DNA of 64,000 nt from Dehalobacter sp. CP. Its GTDB lineage: Bacteria; Bacillota_B; Desulfitobacteriia; Desulfitobacteriales; Syntrophobotulaceae. Shown piece by piece: positions 26,089 through 36,302 of the stretch. Numbering within the stretch: the stretch's first letter is position 1; every line of letters starts with the position of its first letter. The notes beneath the pieces were generated by a model, which saw only the letters and a list, made by a program, of their open reading frames with translations, searched no databases and was not told the origin of the DNA. The stretch lies in NCBI GenBank assembly GCA_009910795.1, contig VMEE01000019.1, positions 130,701-194,700 of the forward strand, read 5' to 3'. The position numbers and the translations under genes were made by a program.

Positions 26089-27626
26089 TGAATTTTCCTG
26101 TCTTAACCACCATTTTACTGGCACCCATCATTGGTGCGCTGATCAGTGTCTTTATTCCGAAAGAAAAATCCGATGCGATTAAAGCTGTTGCCGGTATCAC
26201 CACGTTCATTTCCCTGGCACTATCCATTTTCGTGTATTACATTTACTACACGCAGAACCTGGCTGTCGGCGGATTTGCATTTACAGAAGACATTCCATTC
26301 ATTACGGATTTGGGCGTTGTCTACTCGCTCGGGGTCGACGGCCTGAGCCTGCCGCTCCTGCTGTTGACCAACGTTATTGGCTTTTCAGCAGTGTTTTCCC
26401 GTTCGTGGAGTATCGAGAAAAGAGCCAAAGAGTTCTATATCCTGCTGCTGATCCTGATTGCCGGTGTCATGGGAACTTTTATTGCCAGAGACCTGTTTAT
26501 CTTCTTCTTGTTCTATGAAGTGGTGGTCATTCCGATTTACATCATGGTGATCATCTGGGGAAGCGGCAGCAAAACCAAAGATGTCAATAAAGAATACGCC
26601 GGTATGAAACTGACGATCTATCTACTGATCGGAAGCGCCTTTCTTCTGGCCGGACTGATTTGGATGTATGTATTGGCCGGCAATATGCTCGGAACGCCGA
26701 CCTTTGATATTGAAAAGCTCGCGACACTGAACTTCTCTAGAAATCTTCAGATTGCGATCTTTGGCTTGATGGCGCTGGGCTTTACGTCCCTGATCTCGAT
26801 GTTCCCGTTCCACTCATGGTCCCCGGACGGATATGCCGGTGCGCCGACTGCGGTTTCCATGATTCACGCCGGTGTTCTGAAAAAGATTGGCGGCTATGGT
26901 CTTATCCGGATCGGTATCTTTATCTTCCCGCTTGGTGCTAAATTCTGGGCACCGCTGATTGCGATCCTGGCTGTCTGCAACGTGCTTTACGCGGCGTTCA
27001 TCAGCCTGGCCCAAAAAGACATGAAATATGTCGTCGGATATTCCAGCGTGAGCCATATGGGTTTCGTACTGATCGGTATCGCATCGCTTAATGTGATCGG
27101 TTTGAACGGTGCGGTTGCCAATATGTTCGCGCATGGTGTAATGGCAGCGCTGTTCTTCTCGGTCGTCGGCTATATCTATGCTGAAACGAAAACCAGACAT
27201 ATCCCTGATCTCGGAGGGATTGCACATCAGATGCCCCGTCTAGCCGGTGTGTTCCTAGTAGCGACGATGGCTTCGGCCGGACTGCCGGGCTTAATCACGT
27301 TCGTTCCTGAGTTCACCGTATTTATGGGCGCTTTCAGCGAACCTGCCATCAGGATTCCTGCGATTCTGGCCCTGACGGGAATTATTATTGGAGCCGTCTA
27401 TGTCCTGAGAATGGCAGCCAATGTACTGTTTGGACCACGCAAGACAGAATGGGACGGAAAAATGGATATCAAAGGCTCCTATATGATTCCGGTCATCGTT
27501 CTGGTCGCATTCACCGTAATCTTCGGTTTGTTCCCATCGTTATTGATGGATATGGTCAATTCAGGAATAGAGCCTATTGCTGAAAAACTGGTCGAGGCCG
27601 GTTCCCAGATAGGAGGTACGCTGTAA
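26088..27626 (+). CDS. nuoM: NADH-quinone oxidoreductase subunit M
   Basis: A 512-residue antiporter-like subunit. The key glutamate is in FLFYEVVVIPIYIMVIIWG, the channel motif is SPDGYAGAPTAVSMIHAGVLKKIGGYG, and YSSVSHMGFVLIG follows. It has about 14 membrane helices. Start and stop overlap its neighbours by one base each. Confidence 0.96.
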   Translation: MNFPVLTTILLAPIIGALISVFIPKEKSDAIKAVAGITTFISLALSIFVYYIYYTQNLAVGGFAFTEDIPFITDLGVVYSLGVDGLSLPLLLLTNVIGFSAVFSRSWSIEKRAKEFYILLLILIAGVMGTFIARDLFIFFLFYEVVVIPIYIMVIIWGSGSKTKDVNKEYAGMKLTIYLLIGSAFLLAGLIWMYVLAGNMLGTPTFDIEKLATLNFSRNLQIAIFGLMALGFTSLISMFPFHSWSPDGYAGAPTAVSMIHAGVLKKIGGYGLIRIGIFIFPLGAKFWAPLIAILAVCNVLYAAFISLAQKDMKYVVGYSSVSHMGFVLIGIASLNVIGLNGAVANMFAHGVMAALFFSVVGYIYAETKTRHIPDLGGIAHQMPRLAGVFLVATMASAGLPGLITFVPEFTVFMGAFSEPAIRIPAILALTGIIIGAVYVLRMAANVLFGPRKTEWDGKMDIKGSYMIPVIVLVAFTVIFGLFPSLLMDMVNSGIEPIAEKLVEAGSQIGGTL

Positions 27627-29056
27627 TGAATATTAACGTGTCTTTATTTACCACTGAAATTGCAACTGTACTCCTTGGACTGGTGGTCCTGGCTGTCGGC
27701 TTGTTCCTGACCAAAGAAAAACGGCATAGGCTTGGTTACGTCATTGCCGTGGGGCTTGCTGTGATCTTCGTATACAGCTTCGGAAGCTACGGACAGAATA
27801 CCAGTGTGATGGACGGTATGTTTATCATCGATGATTTCGCCGTATTCTTTAAACAGCTCTTTATGGTAGCCGCCATTCTGGTCATCCTGACCTCGACCGT
27901 CTATGTCAAAAAAATGGGCGGTAACTATGAGTTCTACGTCATTACGCTCGTTGCTGCACTCGGCATGATGGTGCTGGCTTCCGCCGGAGATCTGCTGACG
28001 CTTTATGTAGCCTTGGAAACCATGACGATTTCGTTTTATATTCTGTCAGGCTACAAGACGGATCTCAAGTCCTCTGAAGCTGGGATCAAATACCTGGTTC
28101 TCGGTGCCGTTTCTTCCGGAATTCTTCTGTATGGCTTAAGCCTGGTCTATGGCATGACCGGTACCTTTGTGATCCGTGATATTGCCGAAAGCATAAGGCA
28201 GATGGACGGACTGTCACCGGCGATCCTTGTCGGAATCATTTTCCTGCTGTCGGGGCTTGGCTTTAAAGTGTCACTGGTGCCTTTCCATATGTGGTCACCT
28301 GATGTCTACGAAGGTGCCCCGACCCCTGTCACCACTTTCCTGGCTACCGGTTCAAAAGCGGCTTCGTTTGCAGCTCTGGCCCGCATTCTGATTGAAGCGC
28401 TGCCCGGCTACAGCGAACAATGGACGTTTATCCTAGCGTTTATGGCTGCGATGACGATGGTCATCGGAAATATTGCTGCCATTCCGCAGACCAATATAAA
28501 GAGAATGCTTGCGTACTCGAGTATTGCGCAGGCCGGCTATATCATCACGGGGATTATCGCCGTGAGTTCCGCTGGGATCAAAGCAGTTGCATTCTATTCG
28601 ATGGTGTATGTCCTCGCGACGATCGGTGCCTTTGCGGTTGTCATCACATTCTCCCAGAATACGGGAAGTGAAGAGATTAAAGATTATGCAGGGCTTGCCC
28701 AGCGTTCACCGTTTATGGCCGCCGTGCTGACGGTATGTCTTCTGTCGATGGCAGGGATACCGCCTCTCGCCGGTTTTGTCGGCAAACTTTATTTGTTCTC
28801 TTCGATCGTCAACCAGGGCTATTTATGGCTTGTCATTCTCGGTCTGGTTATGAGCATGGTTTCCGTCTATTACTATTTGCTTGTGGTTAAAGCCATGTAT
28901 ATGAACGATCCTGTCTCCGGCACGCCGATCAAGGTTCCAGTCGGAACCAATGTTACCCTGCTGCTGATTCTGGTCCTCACGCTGGTTCTCGGTATCTATG
29001 CCGAACCACTGTCAGTGCTGGCGAATATGGCTGGAAATGCGATTTTTCCTTTCTAA
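27626..29056 (+). CDS. nuoN: NADH-quinone oxidoreductase subunit N
   Basis: A 476-residue antiporter-like subunit. Markers are LYVALETMTISFYILSGY, LSGLGFKVSLVPFHMWSPD, YEGAPTPVTTFLATGSKAA and AYSSIAQAGYIITG. It is the last gene of the operon and is followed by a terminator. The operon therefore ends without nuoE, nuoF or nuoG, the NADH-oxidising module. Confidence 0.96.
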   Translation: MNINVSLFTTEIATVLLGLVVLAVGLFLTKEKRHRLGYVIAVGLAVIFVYSFGSYGQNTSVMDGMFIIDDFAVFFKQLFMVAAILVILTSTVYVKKMGGNYEFYVITLVAALGMMVLASAGDLLTLYVALETMTISFYILSGYKTDLKSSEAGIKYLVLGAVSSGILLYGLSLVYGMTGTFVIRDIAESIRQMDGLSPAILVGIIFLLSGLGFKVSLVPFHMWSPDVYEGAPTPVTTFLATGSKAASFAALARILIEALPGYSEQWTFILAFMAAMTMVIGNIAAIPQTNIKRMLAYSSIAQAGYIITGIIAVSSAGIKAVAFYSMVYVLATIGAFAVVITFSQNTGSEEIKDYAGLAQRSPFMAAVLTVCLLSMAGIPPLAGFVGKLYLFSSIVNQGYLWLVILGLVMSMVSVYYYLLVVKAMYMNDPVSGTPIKVPVGTNVTLLLILVLTLVLGIYAEPLSVLANMAGNAIFPF

Positions 29057-29089
29057 TGTAAGTGTTAAGTAAAATTTTTTAGATAATCA

Positions 29090-29126
29090 AAAGGCGTCTC
29101 AGGTCATATATGAGACGTCTTTTCTT
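29090..29126 (+). terminator. Terminator of the nuo operon
   Basis: AAAGGCGTCTCA and TGAGACGTCTTT pair (one G-U) around a short AT loop, followed by TTCTTA. Confidence 0.8.
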
Positions 29127-29340
29127 ATCCTAGAGTTGTCTTTGGGCTAGTCTTATTATTTGTGTGGTTATTCGAAGAGCGTTCTACGAGTACAGCTATT
29201 CCTAGGTGTGTCTTAATTAATAATTTTTTAGAGTAAGGCTGTAAAACCACGGAATCTGTGATATATTATCTCTACCTGAATAATGTGTTATTTCGGCATA
29301 ATTTAACTATTTATTGACAATCAGCAAAGGAGAATTATAG

Positions 29341-31554
29341 GTGATATTCATCTTGGATAATTATGATTCATTCACATATAATCTGTATCAGTATTTCGGA
29401 GATCTCGGCGAGGAAGTACTTGCTCGGCGTCCTGAGGAGTGTACGATTGCCTGGATCCAACAGCAGGAACCGGAGCTTATTGTGATTTCTCCGGGTCCCT
29501 GCTCACCGAATGAAGCGGTCTTTGCGCTGGAAATCATCCGGCATTTTCAGGGAAAAATTCCGCTGCTGGGCATTTGTCTTGGCCATCAGGCGATCGGGCA
29601 GGTTTTTGAGGCTGAAGTTGTCCGAGCCAAGACGCCGGTTCACGGCAAAGTATCGAGCATCACGCATGACCGGTCCGGCGTATTCCGAGATATTGCCAGC
29701 CCGTTTACGGTAACCCGCTACCATTCTCTGGCCCTGCGCAGAAACAGTATACCTGCTGACTTTATTATTTCCGCGGAAACAGAAGACGGTCAGGTGATGG
29801 GGATCCGTCACCGCTATTTGCCGATTGAAGGAGTACAGTTCCATCCGGAGGCTATTCTTACAGAAAACGGTCATCAAATGCTGCGGAACGCAGTACAGGA
29901 TGCCCGCAGGTGGCTCAGTGAACACGGCGAATTAAAGATGATTCAAGCATCAAAACCATCAGTAATGCTACAAACAATTCAGGAACCAGGAATACCGGAA
30001 TCAGTAAAGTCATTGGAAACACTAGGATTAGAAATATCAGAAACACAGGGAACGCCTGATAAAGATAAAACCAAGCAGAATATCTGGCAGGTTAGACCTT
30101 TTATTACGAATCTAAAGCCGTTCGAGATGCTTCAGGTGTTTAAAAATGCCAGAGATCCTTTCTTCTTGGACAGCGGGGACGGTTATGCCGAGCTGGGGAA
30201 GTATTCTTATTTCGGGGCGGATCCTTTTATAAAGATCAGTGCTTATAAAGACCGGTATGCTATCGCAAAGAACTGTAAACATGAGGAACTGATCACTTAT
30301 TCTGCAGGGCAGTACAGCCTTACAACTTTGAACGACTATGTCTTGAAATATCAGGCTCCTTCCGCGGCACCTTTTCCGTTTGCCGGAGGGGCTGTCGGAT
30401 ACTTCAGCTACGATCTGAAAAATGAAATTGAAGAATTGCCTGTTCGGGTCAAAGATGACCTTGGAATGCCGCTCTGGCGGCTGGCCTGGTATGATGGGAT
30501 TGTTGTCTACGAACACGCAACGGAGACTTACAGTCTGACGGCCTGCGGCATGACGGATCAGGGCTGCTGCGACCCCTCTCTTGCTCGGGAAAGACTTGAT
30601 AAACTGGAGAAGCTTCTCCAGCATTATGTAGAGGAAAAATATTTGGCTAATAGTTCAGCGGAGCTCTCCTGTGCGGGAAATGAATTAGCTGTTTCCGGTA
30701 TTTCCTTTGCCGAAATCCATAAAGCTGTCTCCCAGGAACAATATTACAGGGATCTGCAGCGGGTCATTGATTACATTTATGCCGGTGATATTTATCAGGC
30801 GAATCTGACTCAGGTGTTCAGTGTCAGGTATGAAGGAGATCCCTGGGATTTGTATGAACAGCTTCATCGCAAGAATTCTGCTCCGTTTGCTGCGTTCTTG
30901 CCGTATCCCGATTTTCAAATCCTGTCATCCTCTCCCGAACGGTTTATTCAGATTACACCGGACGGAAATATTGAAACGCGTCCAATCAAGGGAACCCGGC
31001 CAAGGGGGGAAACTCCGGAGGAAGACCAGAAACTTGCAGATAAGCTGGTTAATAGTGAAAAAGACAGGGCTGAACTTACCATGATCATCGATCTCGAACG
31101 CAATGACCTTGGAAGGATCTGTGAGTTTGGATCAGTGCTTACCACAGAACTGCTGACTCTGGAAAAATATCCGACTGTTTGGCACCTTGTTGCCACAGTC
31201 GTTGGGAAACTCAAGAAATCCTTAAAACCGGAAGAACTGATCAAAGCCATTTTCCCGGGCGGCTCGATCACCGGTGCGCCCAAAATCAGAGCGATGGAAA
31301 TCATCGATGAGCTTGAACCGTACAATAGGGGTATTTACACTGGGAGTATCGGCTATATAGGCTTCGATGGGGCCTGGGATTTGAATATTGTGATCCGGAC
31401 CATTCTGCTGAAAGAGAAAACGGCGTATCTTCATGCCGGGGGAGGGATTGTTGCCGATTCGATCCCCAAAAAAGAATATGAAGAAACGATCCATAAAGCG
31501 GGAAGGCTTCTGGAAGTTTTGGGGGTTAAGCTTGATGGGAAATCAGAAAAGTAA
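29341..31554 (+). CDS. pabAB: Fused aminodeoxychorismate synthase (PabA-PabB)
   Basis: A 737-residue fusion. Residues 1-195 are a class I glutamine amidotransferase with Cys79 in GICLGHQ and His168/Glu170 in QFHPE. A linker rich in Gln, Glu and Ser (about 200-245) joins it to the chorismate-binding synthase (about 250-730), with the catalytic Lys in PIKGTRPRG and FPGGSITGAPKIRAMEI. PIKGT rather than PIAGT marks aminodeoxychorismate over anthranilate synthesis. It starts at GTG behind AAAGGAG. It makes the folate precursor together with pabC, which overlaps it by 20 bases. Confidence 0.92.
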   Translation: MIFILDNYDSFTYNLYQYFGDLGEEVLARRPEECTIAWIQQQEPELIVISPGPCSPNEAVFALEIIRHFQGKIPLLGICLGHQAIGQVFEAEVVRAKTPVHGKVSSITHDRSGVFRDIASPFTVTRYHSLALRRNSIPADFIISAETEDGQVMGIRHRYLPIEGVQFHPEAILTENGHQMLRNAVQDARRWLSEHGELKMIQASKPSVMLQTIQEPGIPESVKSLETLGLEISETQGTPDKDKTKQNIWQVRPFITNLKPFEMLQVFKNARDPFFLDSGDGYAELGKYSYFGADPFIKISAYKDRYAIAKNCKHEELITYSAGQYSLTTLNDYVLKYQAPSAAPFPFAGGAVGYFSYDLKNEIEELPVRVKDDLGMPLWRLAWYDGIVVYEHATETYSLTACGMTDQGCCDPSLARERLDKLEKLLQHYVEEKYLANSSAELSCAGNELAVSGISFAEIHKAVSQEQYYRDLQRVIDYIYAGDIYQANLTQVFSVRYEGDPWDLYEQLHRKNSAPFAAFLPYPDFQILSSSPERFIQITPDGNIETRPIKGTRPRGETPEEDQKLADKLVNSEKDRAELTMIIDLERNDLGRICEFGSVLTTELLTLEKYPTVWHLVATVVGKLKKSLKPEELIKAIFPGGSITGAPKIRAMEIIDELEPYNRGIYTGSIGYIGFDGAWDLNIVIRTILLKEKTAYLHAGGGIVADSIPKKEYEETIHKAGRLLEVLGVKLDGKSEK

Positions 31555-32356
31555 AAACAGAAGCTTCGGTAAAATTGAGCCTGTCGGTATTTTTGAAACG
31601 ATAAAGGTTACTGCCGACGGGATCGCCGTACCTGGATTGCATTGGGAGAGGATGAGCAAGGGCGGTAAGCTTCTTGGAATCACCATTCCCGCTTATGATG
31701 AATGGCTGAACAAGATCGAAACTTACCTAAAAGAAACTAAAATTGAGCAGCGGCCTTTTGCTTTGAGAGCAGAAATCAGGAAAGATCCGAGTCTGATTTC
31801 CGATCAAAGCCAAAATCATAATCACAATAACCAGTGGCTTTTCAGCACTAGAGCAGTTTCCTATACTCGTGAACAATATGAAGAGGGTGTCCGGGTCCTG
31901 TTTATGCCAGAGCACCGGGTTGACCCTATACCGCTCAACTACATTAAATCTGCAGATCTTCTGGATACTGCCGCTGCCCTGCGCGCGGTGCAGGGCGGTG
32001 GTGCGTTTGAAGGGATTTGGTTGAACAGCAGGGGCCAGATAATTGAGGGGACTAGAAGCAATGTTTTCTTTGTAAAGAATGGGCATCTTTATACGCCTTC
32101 CCTGGAAAGCGGCTGCCTGGCCGGTATCAGAAGAAGGATTGTGATAGAAAAAGCCATTGAGCTGGCTATACCGTTCAGTGAAGGCGTTTATTATCCTGAA
32201 GACTTATTGAATGCTGATGAAATTTTCCTTACCAATTCCCTGATGGAAGTCATGCCGGTAAGCAAAATGGAAGGGAAAATTTTTCGGCTTGATGGAACAC
32301 TTGGGCGTCGGCTGCTCCTAGCCATCCATGGCATCGCAGCATTAGATCATCCATGA
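31535..32356 (+). CDS. pabC: Aminodeoxychorismate lyase, class IV aminotransferase fold
   Basis: A 273-residue pyridoxal-phosphate enzyme. The start at 31535 lies inside the end of pabAB behind GGGGGTTAAG. Lys in LNYIKSADLLDTAAAL corresponds to the cofactor lysine; EGTRSNVFFVKNG and FLTNSLMEVMPV are typical of the family. It releases pyruvate from aminodeoxychorismate to give p-aminobenzoate. A branched-chain or D-amino acid aminotransferase is the alternative reading, but the pabAB partner makes the lyase far more likely. Confidence 0.85.
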   Translation: MGNQKSKNRSFGKIEPVGIFETIKVTADGIAVPGLHWERMSKGGKLLGITIPAYDEWLNKIETYLKETKIEQRPFALRAEIRKDPSLISDQSQNHNHNNQWLFSTRAVSYTREQYEEGVRVLFMPEHRVDPIPLNYIKSADLLDTAAALRAVQGGGAFEGIWLNSRGQIIEGTRSNVFFVKNGHLYTPSLESGCLAGIRRRIVIEKAIELAIPFSEGVYYPEDLLNADEIFLTNSLMEVMPVSKMEGKIFRLDGTLGRRLLLAIHGIAALDHP

Positions 32357-32373
32357 TCGTCGCTGCTCCTCGC

Positions 32374-33693
32374 CTATTTGAACTGAAAAAACTCGTAGTG
32401 AAAATGTCCGATACACAGGCCGCAGGTCTTTAATTCTCTTTCCAGCTTGATCCTCATCGGTTCCGGACCGCAGAAATAGACATCAACAGTTTCGGTCTTG
32501 GGCACCGCTTCGCAAATATCTTCGGCATTCAGAAACCCTTTCGTCTGAAGATCGTGCAGATGCACGCGAATACCGCTTCCGGCTGCAAGGGTTTTTATTT
32601 CATCCAAATAGGGTCCTTCGGCCTCGTTGTTATAACAGTAAAACAGGTCAATGGAATATTGCGGAGGGATCGCAGACTGGTAAAAACTGCGGAATGGCGT
32701 AATGCCGATTCCGCCCGCCAGCCAGACCTGTCGGTTTGATCCGGCCTTATAATCGAAGCGGCCATGGGGGGAGGTTACGGCAAAAGTATCTCCCTCCTGA
32801 ACGTTTTCCAGTAAAGCAGAGGTGTGATCTCCCAAAGCCTTGATCGCAAACTGTATCTCATTCTTTCGGAAAGACTGGCTTATCGTGAACGGATGAGAAG
32901 GAAACTGCTTGCCTTCCTCGGTAAACTTGATAAAAGTAAATTGTCCTTCCTTATAGCGGATTCCTTTTTTAAAGGCTTTGCCGGTGATCTCAAGGGTATC
33001 TTTGGCGACCGTGCGGATGTTCGTTACCACATAGCCGAACTGAAATGCTGTTCTTTCGTAAAATCCTATACTGTAGATTGCCGAAGTCAGACCGACCAGA
33101 TTGACCAGATTCAGCCACAGCCCCAGGGCGCTTAAGCCTGTAACGGCATAGTCCGAACTGCCGTAATAATGAATGATTCCGATCATATAAGGAATAAAAA
33201 AGAGCTTGTGGATGTTTTTCCATTTCTCATAATTCATTTTCCAGGTGAACAGGGCAAGCAGGATTAAGACGATAAAAAGCAGCATGCTCAGGTTAGCGAT
33301 GCCGGAAAAAAGCTCCGGACCATGGTCCGCCCCCGGTGGCGGACCATTCAGACCATTTGGACCCGGTCCTAAATTCGCCCTGTTCTCCCCATAATGATTT
33401 CCCTTACCTGCGTCGAGCATGAATCGATGCACAAAGATCAAAAGAACACTTGTGATACTTAAAACTTTATGGTAAAGGTAGCTTTTGTCCAGGCCATGGA
33501 ACAGGGAGTCCAGCAGCGGATGACGGGTTGAAATAAAATTGACCCAGGCAAAGCAAACCAGCATGAGCGAAGCAGCCATCTCGGAGTATTGTCTGACTGG
33601 GGTAACATCCTTTAATGGTTCGCTGACTGACCAAAAGATAAAGGTCAGGATCAAAGTAAGCAGAATGAACAAGGGGCCTTGACGTTTACGCAT
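32374..33693 (-). CDS. Ferric reductase-like membrane flavocytochrome
   Basis: A 439-residue protein. Residues 1-220 form a ferric-reductase-like domain with about six membrane helices and heme-type histidines (YHKVLSITSVLLIFVHR, HKLFFIPYMIGIIHYYG). Residues 225-439 are a ferredoxin-reductase unit: FAD motif HPFTISQS, NAD motif AGGIGITPFRSF, and the end FHYEFFQFK. It should move electrons across the membrane from NAD(P)H to an outside acceptor. It faces pabC with only 17 bases between the stops. The physiological acceptor is unknown. Confidence 0.85.
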   Translation of the reverse strand: MRKRQGPLFILLTLILTFIFWSVSEPLKDVTPVRQYSEMAASLMLVCFAWVNFISTRHPLLDSLFHGLDKSYLYHKVLSITSVLLIFVHRFMLDAGKGNHYGENRANLGPGPNGLNGPPPGADHGPELFSGIANLSMLLFIVLILLALFTWKMNYEKWKNIHKLFFIPYMIGIIHYYGSSDYAVTGLSALGLWLNLVNLVGLTSAIYSIGFYERTAFQFGYVVTNIRTVAKDTLEITGKAFKKGIRYKEGQFTFIKFTEEGKQFPSHPFTISQSFRKNEIQFAIKALGDHTSALLENVQEGDTFAVTSPHGRFDYKAGSNRQVWLAGGIGITPFRSFYQSAIPPQYSIDLFYCYNNEAEGPYLDEIKTLAAGSGIRVHLHDLQTKGFLNAEDICEAVPKTETVDVYFCGPEPMRIKLERELKTCGLCIGHFHYEFFQFK

Positions 33694-33946
33694 GTTTTCA
33701 TCCTCCGAGTGTAATAGAATAGTTATAGCATTGAAGAGGTAATATATTCCACGCTGACCTGCTGTTTTCCTTTAAATGTTGCCGGATACAGTTCAGTACA
33801 TCTGCGTTTCTCGTCAGAATCAAGTGTTTATCAAAAAACAGTTCCGGAATCATAATTTTTATTTATCTAACTCTAGCGAAAATTAGGATTATTCAGTATA
33901 ATAATAGTCGTGTGAATTGAATAATTGTTTTTCATTTTAAAACAGT

Positions 33947-34022
33947 GGGGATGTAGCTCAGCTGGGGGAGCGCTTGCTTCGCATGTAAGAGGTCGTGGGT
34001 TCGAATCCCATCATCTCCACCA
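33947..34022 (+). tRNA. tRNA-Ala(CGC)
   Basis: A full cloverleaf: acceptor GGGGATG/CATCTCC, D-arm GCTC...GAGC, anticodon stem CTTGC/GTAAG with loop TTCGCAT (anticodon CGC), T-arm GTGGG-TTCGAAT-CCCAT, and encoded CCA. It would read GCG alanine codons. Confidence 0.95.
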
Positions 34023-34034
34023 AAATTCGTCTAA

Positions 34035-34066
34035 AAGCCCGCTATTCATGCGGGCTTACTGTTTTT
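34035..34066 (+). terminator. Terminator of the tRNA gene
   Basis: AAGCCCGC (34035-34042) pairs with GCGGGCTT (34050-34057), then ACTGTTTTT. From here to 34357 I see no gene or other clear signal. Confidence 0.85.
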
Positions 34067-34356
34067 ATATGCGTTTTACACTATTTTTCAACAAGTTTTT
34101 TGTGTAAATACACCAAAGTATTAACCGAATCACATTCTTGATATTGATTTATTAAGAGAATCGAGCCGTCGATATGTTTTCTCAAACGCAACATGTCGAA
34201 ATTTGCGTACTTTTGTCGAAAAACGACTAAGCGTATTGTATAGACATAGATAAATCCCGGATGAGAGTGAAAACCTAAACCTTCTCCGAATTGTTGCTAT
34301 AAAACCACATGGAAAGAAAATAGACCCCCATACCGCTGCTGAAGTATTATCAAAGA

Positions 34357-34395
34357 AAAAAATAGCACCCCCTTGCTAAAAGAGGAGGTGCATAA
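34357..34395 (-). terminator. Terminator of the multicopper oxidase gene
   Basis: On the minus strand GCACCTCCT and AGGGGGTGC pair (one mismatch) and are followed by TATTTTTTTC, about 40 bases after the oxidase stop. Confidence 0.8.
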
Positions 34396-34433
34396 TTGTT
34401 AAAGCAATGATAACGTTACCTAAGTGTTTATGG

Positions 34434-36236
34434 TTAAAATGGAAAGATTGTTCTGACCTTCAATGGCCGCATCATCTCATTATCTTCGTGTTCAAGAATA
34501 TGACAGTGCCAAACATATCCGGGTCCTTTTGAAGGGTTAAACGGATAAAGATTGAGCCCGGGAAAAGTAAATATCGAAGCATCTTGGGGAGCAAACCGAA
34601 CCCGGATAGTGGTTACTTCGCCAGGGTTAGCCCTGATTGTATCTTTCCAACCTTTCTCATTTGCAGGAGGACCAACAGGACCTTGCAGTAGATAAGGTTT
34701 TACCGGCAGTACCTTGGTTGGGTGATCGAGCGGCGGCATACCATTTAGAGCTATCCAATCGTTCGTATACTGAGTAGCAAGGAACGCTTGACGACTTACT
34801 AACTGGAATGAGACCAGGTGCAAATGAATAGGATGAGTGTCTGCTGTAAGATTAACCAATTCCCAATCTTCTGTCGATCCGACTAATGGGAGCTCGGAAA
34901 TAGGAGCGCTCCATCTTTGGCCGTCTAATAGTACTTCTACAGGACCGTTTGGCCCCATAACTTCAACCAGCACAAGCGTTCGCTTTTTGGCGTTTGGGAA
35001 CAAAGGCGTTATAAAATTCAGGCGACGCGGAAGTCGGGGAGGAACAACAACAGGTTTGGCGAGAACTGTAAACTGCATTACCTGCCCTGTAGTAAGAGGA
35101 TCGGGCAGATCCCCTGTTGGGAAGGGTGTTGGAGCGTCGTTGCCTAGAATTAGTTTCGTACCAGGTAATAATGATGAAAAGTCCACAAGTATATCCGCTC
35201 TCTCGCCTGGGGCAATCAGCAAAGAGGATAATTGAACGGGCCTTGGCAGATAGCCAGCGTCAGTGCCGATTTGAACAAACGGCATCCCGTTGGAAAACGT
35301 CAGGTTGTAGAACCGGGCGTTAGAACCGTTTAGAACTCTAAAGCGGTATTGTCTTGGCTCCACATCCAGGTTAGGCCAGACTTTGCCATTAACCATAATT
35401 GTATCACCGAAAAACTCCGGTACCCAATAGGGATGAATATCAGGGTTGACACCGACATTGGGGTAATTAAGTGATCCGTCGGTGTTAAATGACCTGTCCT
35501 GAATGGCTATTGGGATTTCAAATTTGCCTTTCGGTAAAACTGACCTGTGTTTATCGAGGGGATTATGAGGATCACGTAACAGGTAGAAACCTGCAAGTCC
35601 CATAAGAACATTGAGACGGGTTATGCCCAGAGCATGGTCGTGGTACCATAATGTTGTAGGTGGTTGAGTGTTGAAATAGTGGTAAAGGGATTTGACAAAG
35701 GCGGGCCCTTTTATCACCTCTCCTGCTGTAAACCATGCGTCTGGATGACCGTCTGAAGCTGATTCGGTTTCGCCTTCATGCAGGTGGGTAACAATGGGAA
35801 CAGGACTTTGGGCCAAAGGAAAACCGGGAGGGAAGGGTGGAAATGGGGGCATAGGCATACCCATACCATTGGGATCGGCCCAATGCAGGGTCGGATCAAC
35901 CGGAAGCAAATGGGGACCGGTAAGATTGTTTACCCATTGTACATTCACAGGAATGTCGCGCACCGCTTCAAACGTAGCACCGGGAGAGAAGCGGAAATCG
36001 GGAATAATTTCGCCTGTTTGAGGGTCTTTAACCTGACCGCCGTAACCCCACACAGTGGTTTCCGGGAAACCCTGCGGTAATATTTGCTGATTAAACTGGC
36101 TGACTGTTACGGTATAATCATGACTTATAATTTTCCCGGTTTTAGGGCATTTAACCACAGTTGGTTCGTAGACCGGGGGAACAACCAATTGATTTACAAA
36201 TTTGGGTATCGTGTTTGGATCAAGTGGATTTGCCAA
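34434..36236 (-). CDS. CotA-like multicopper oxidase
   Basis: A 600-residue three-cupredoxin oxidase. Copper ligands are seen in THLHEG, WYHDHALG, HPIHLHLVSFQ and WHCHILEHEDNEMM; the last gives the type 1 Cys, His and axial Met. It has no signal peptide, as in CotA, the spore-coat laccase. Relatives oxidise phenols, bilirubin or Mn(II)/Fe(II). It starts at TTG behind AAAGGAG. An oxygen-using enzyme in a mainly anaerobic gene set fits a spore-coat role better than metabolism, but this is inferred. Confidence 0.9.
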   Translation of the reverse strand: MANPLDPNTIPKFVNQLVVPPVYEPTVVKCPKTGKIISHDYTVTVSQFNQQILPQGFPETTVWGYGGQVKDPQTGEIIPDFRFSPGATFEAVRDIPVNVQWVNNLTGPHLLPVDPTLHWADPNGMGMPMPPFPPFPPGFPLAQSPVPIVTHLHEGETESASDGHPDAWFTAGEVIKGPAFVKSLYHYFNTQPPTTLWYHDHALGITRLNVLMGLAGFYLLRDPHNPLDKHRSVLPKGKFEIPIAIQDRSFNTDGSLNYPNVGVNPDIHPYWVPEFFGDTIMVNGKVWPNLDVEPRQYRFRVLNGSNARFYNLTFSNGMPFVQIGTDAGYLPRPVQLSSLLIAPGERADILVDFSSLLPGTKLILGNDAPTPFPTGDLPDPLTTGQVMQFTVLAKPVVVPPRLPRRLNFITPLFPNAKKRTLVLVEVMGPNGPVEVLLDGQRWSAPISELPLVGSTEDWELVNLTADTHPIHLHLVSFQLVSRQAFLATQYTNDWIALNGMPPLDHPTKVLPVKPYLLQGPVGPPANEKGWKDTIRANPGEVTTIRVRFAPQDASIFTFPGLNLYPFNPSKGPGYVWHCHILEHEDNEMMRPLKVRTIFPF

Positions 36237-36302
36237 AATGATTCTCCTTTCTAAAATATATCTCGCAATATTTTATGGATAAGTCATAGGGGAGGTGAAA
36301 AC

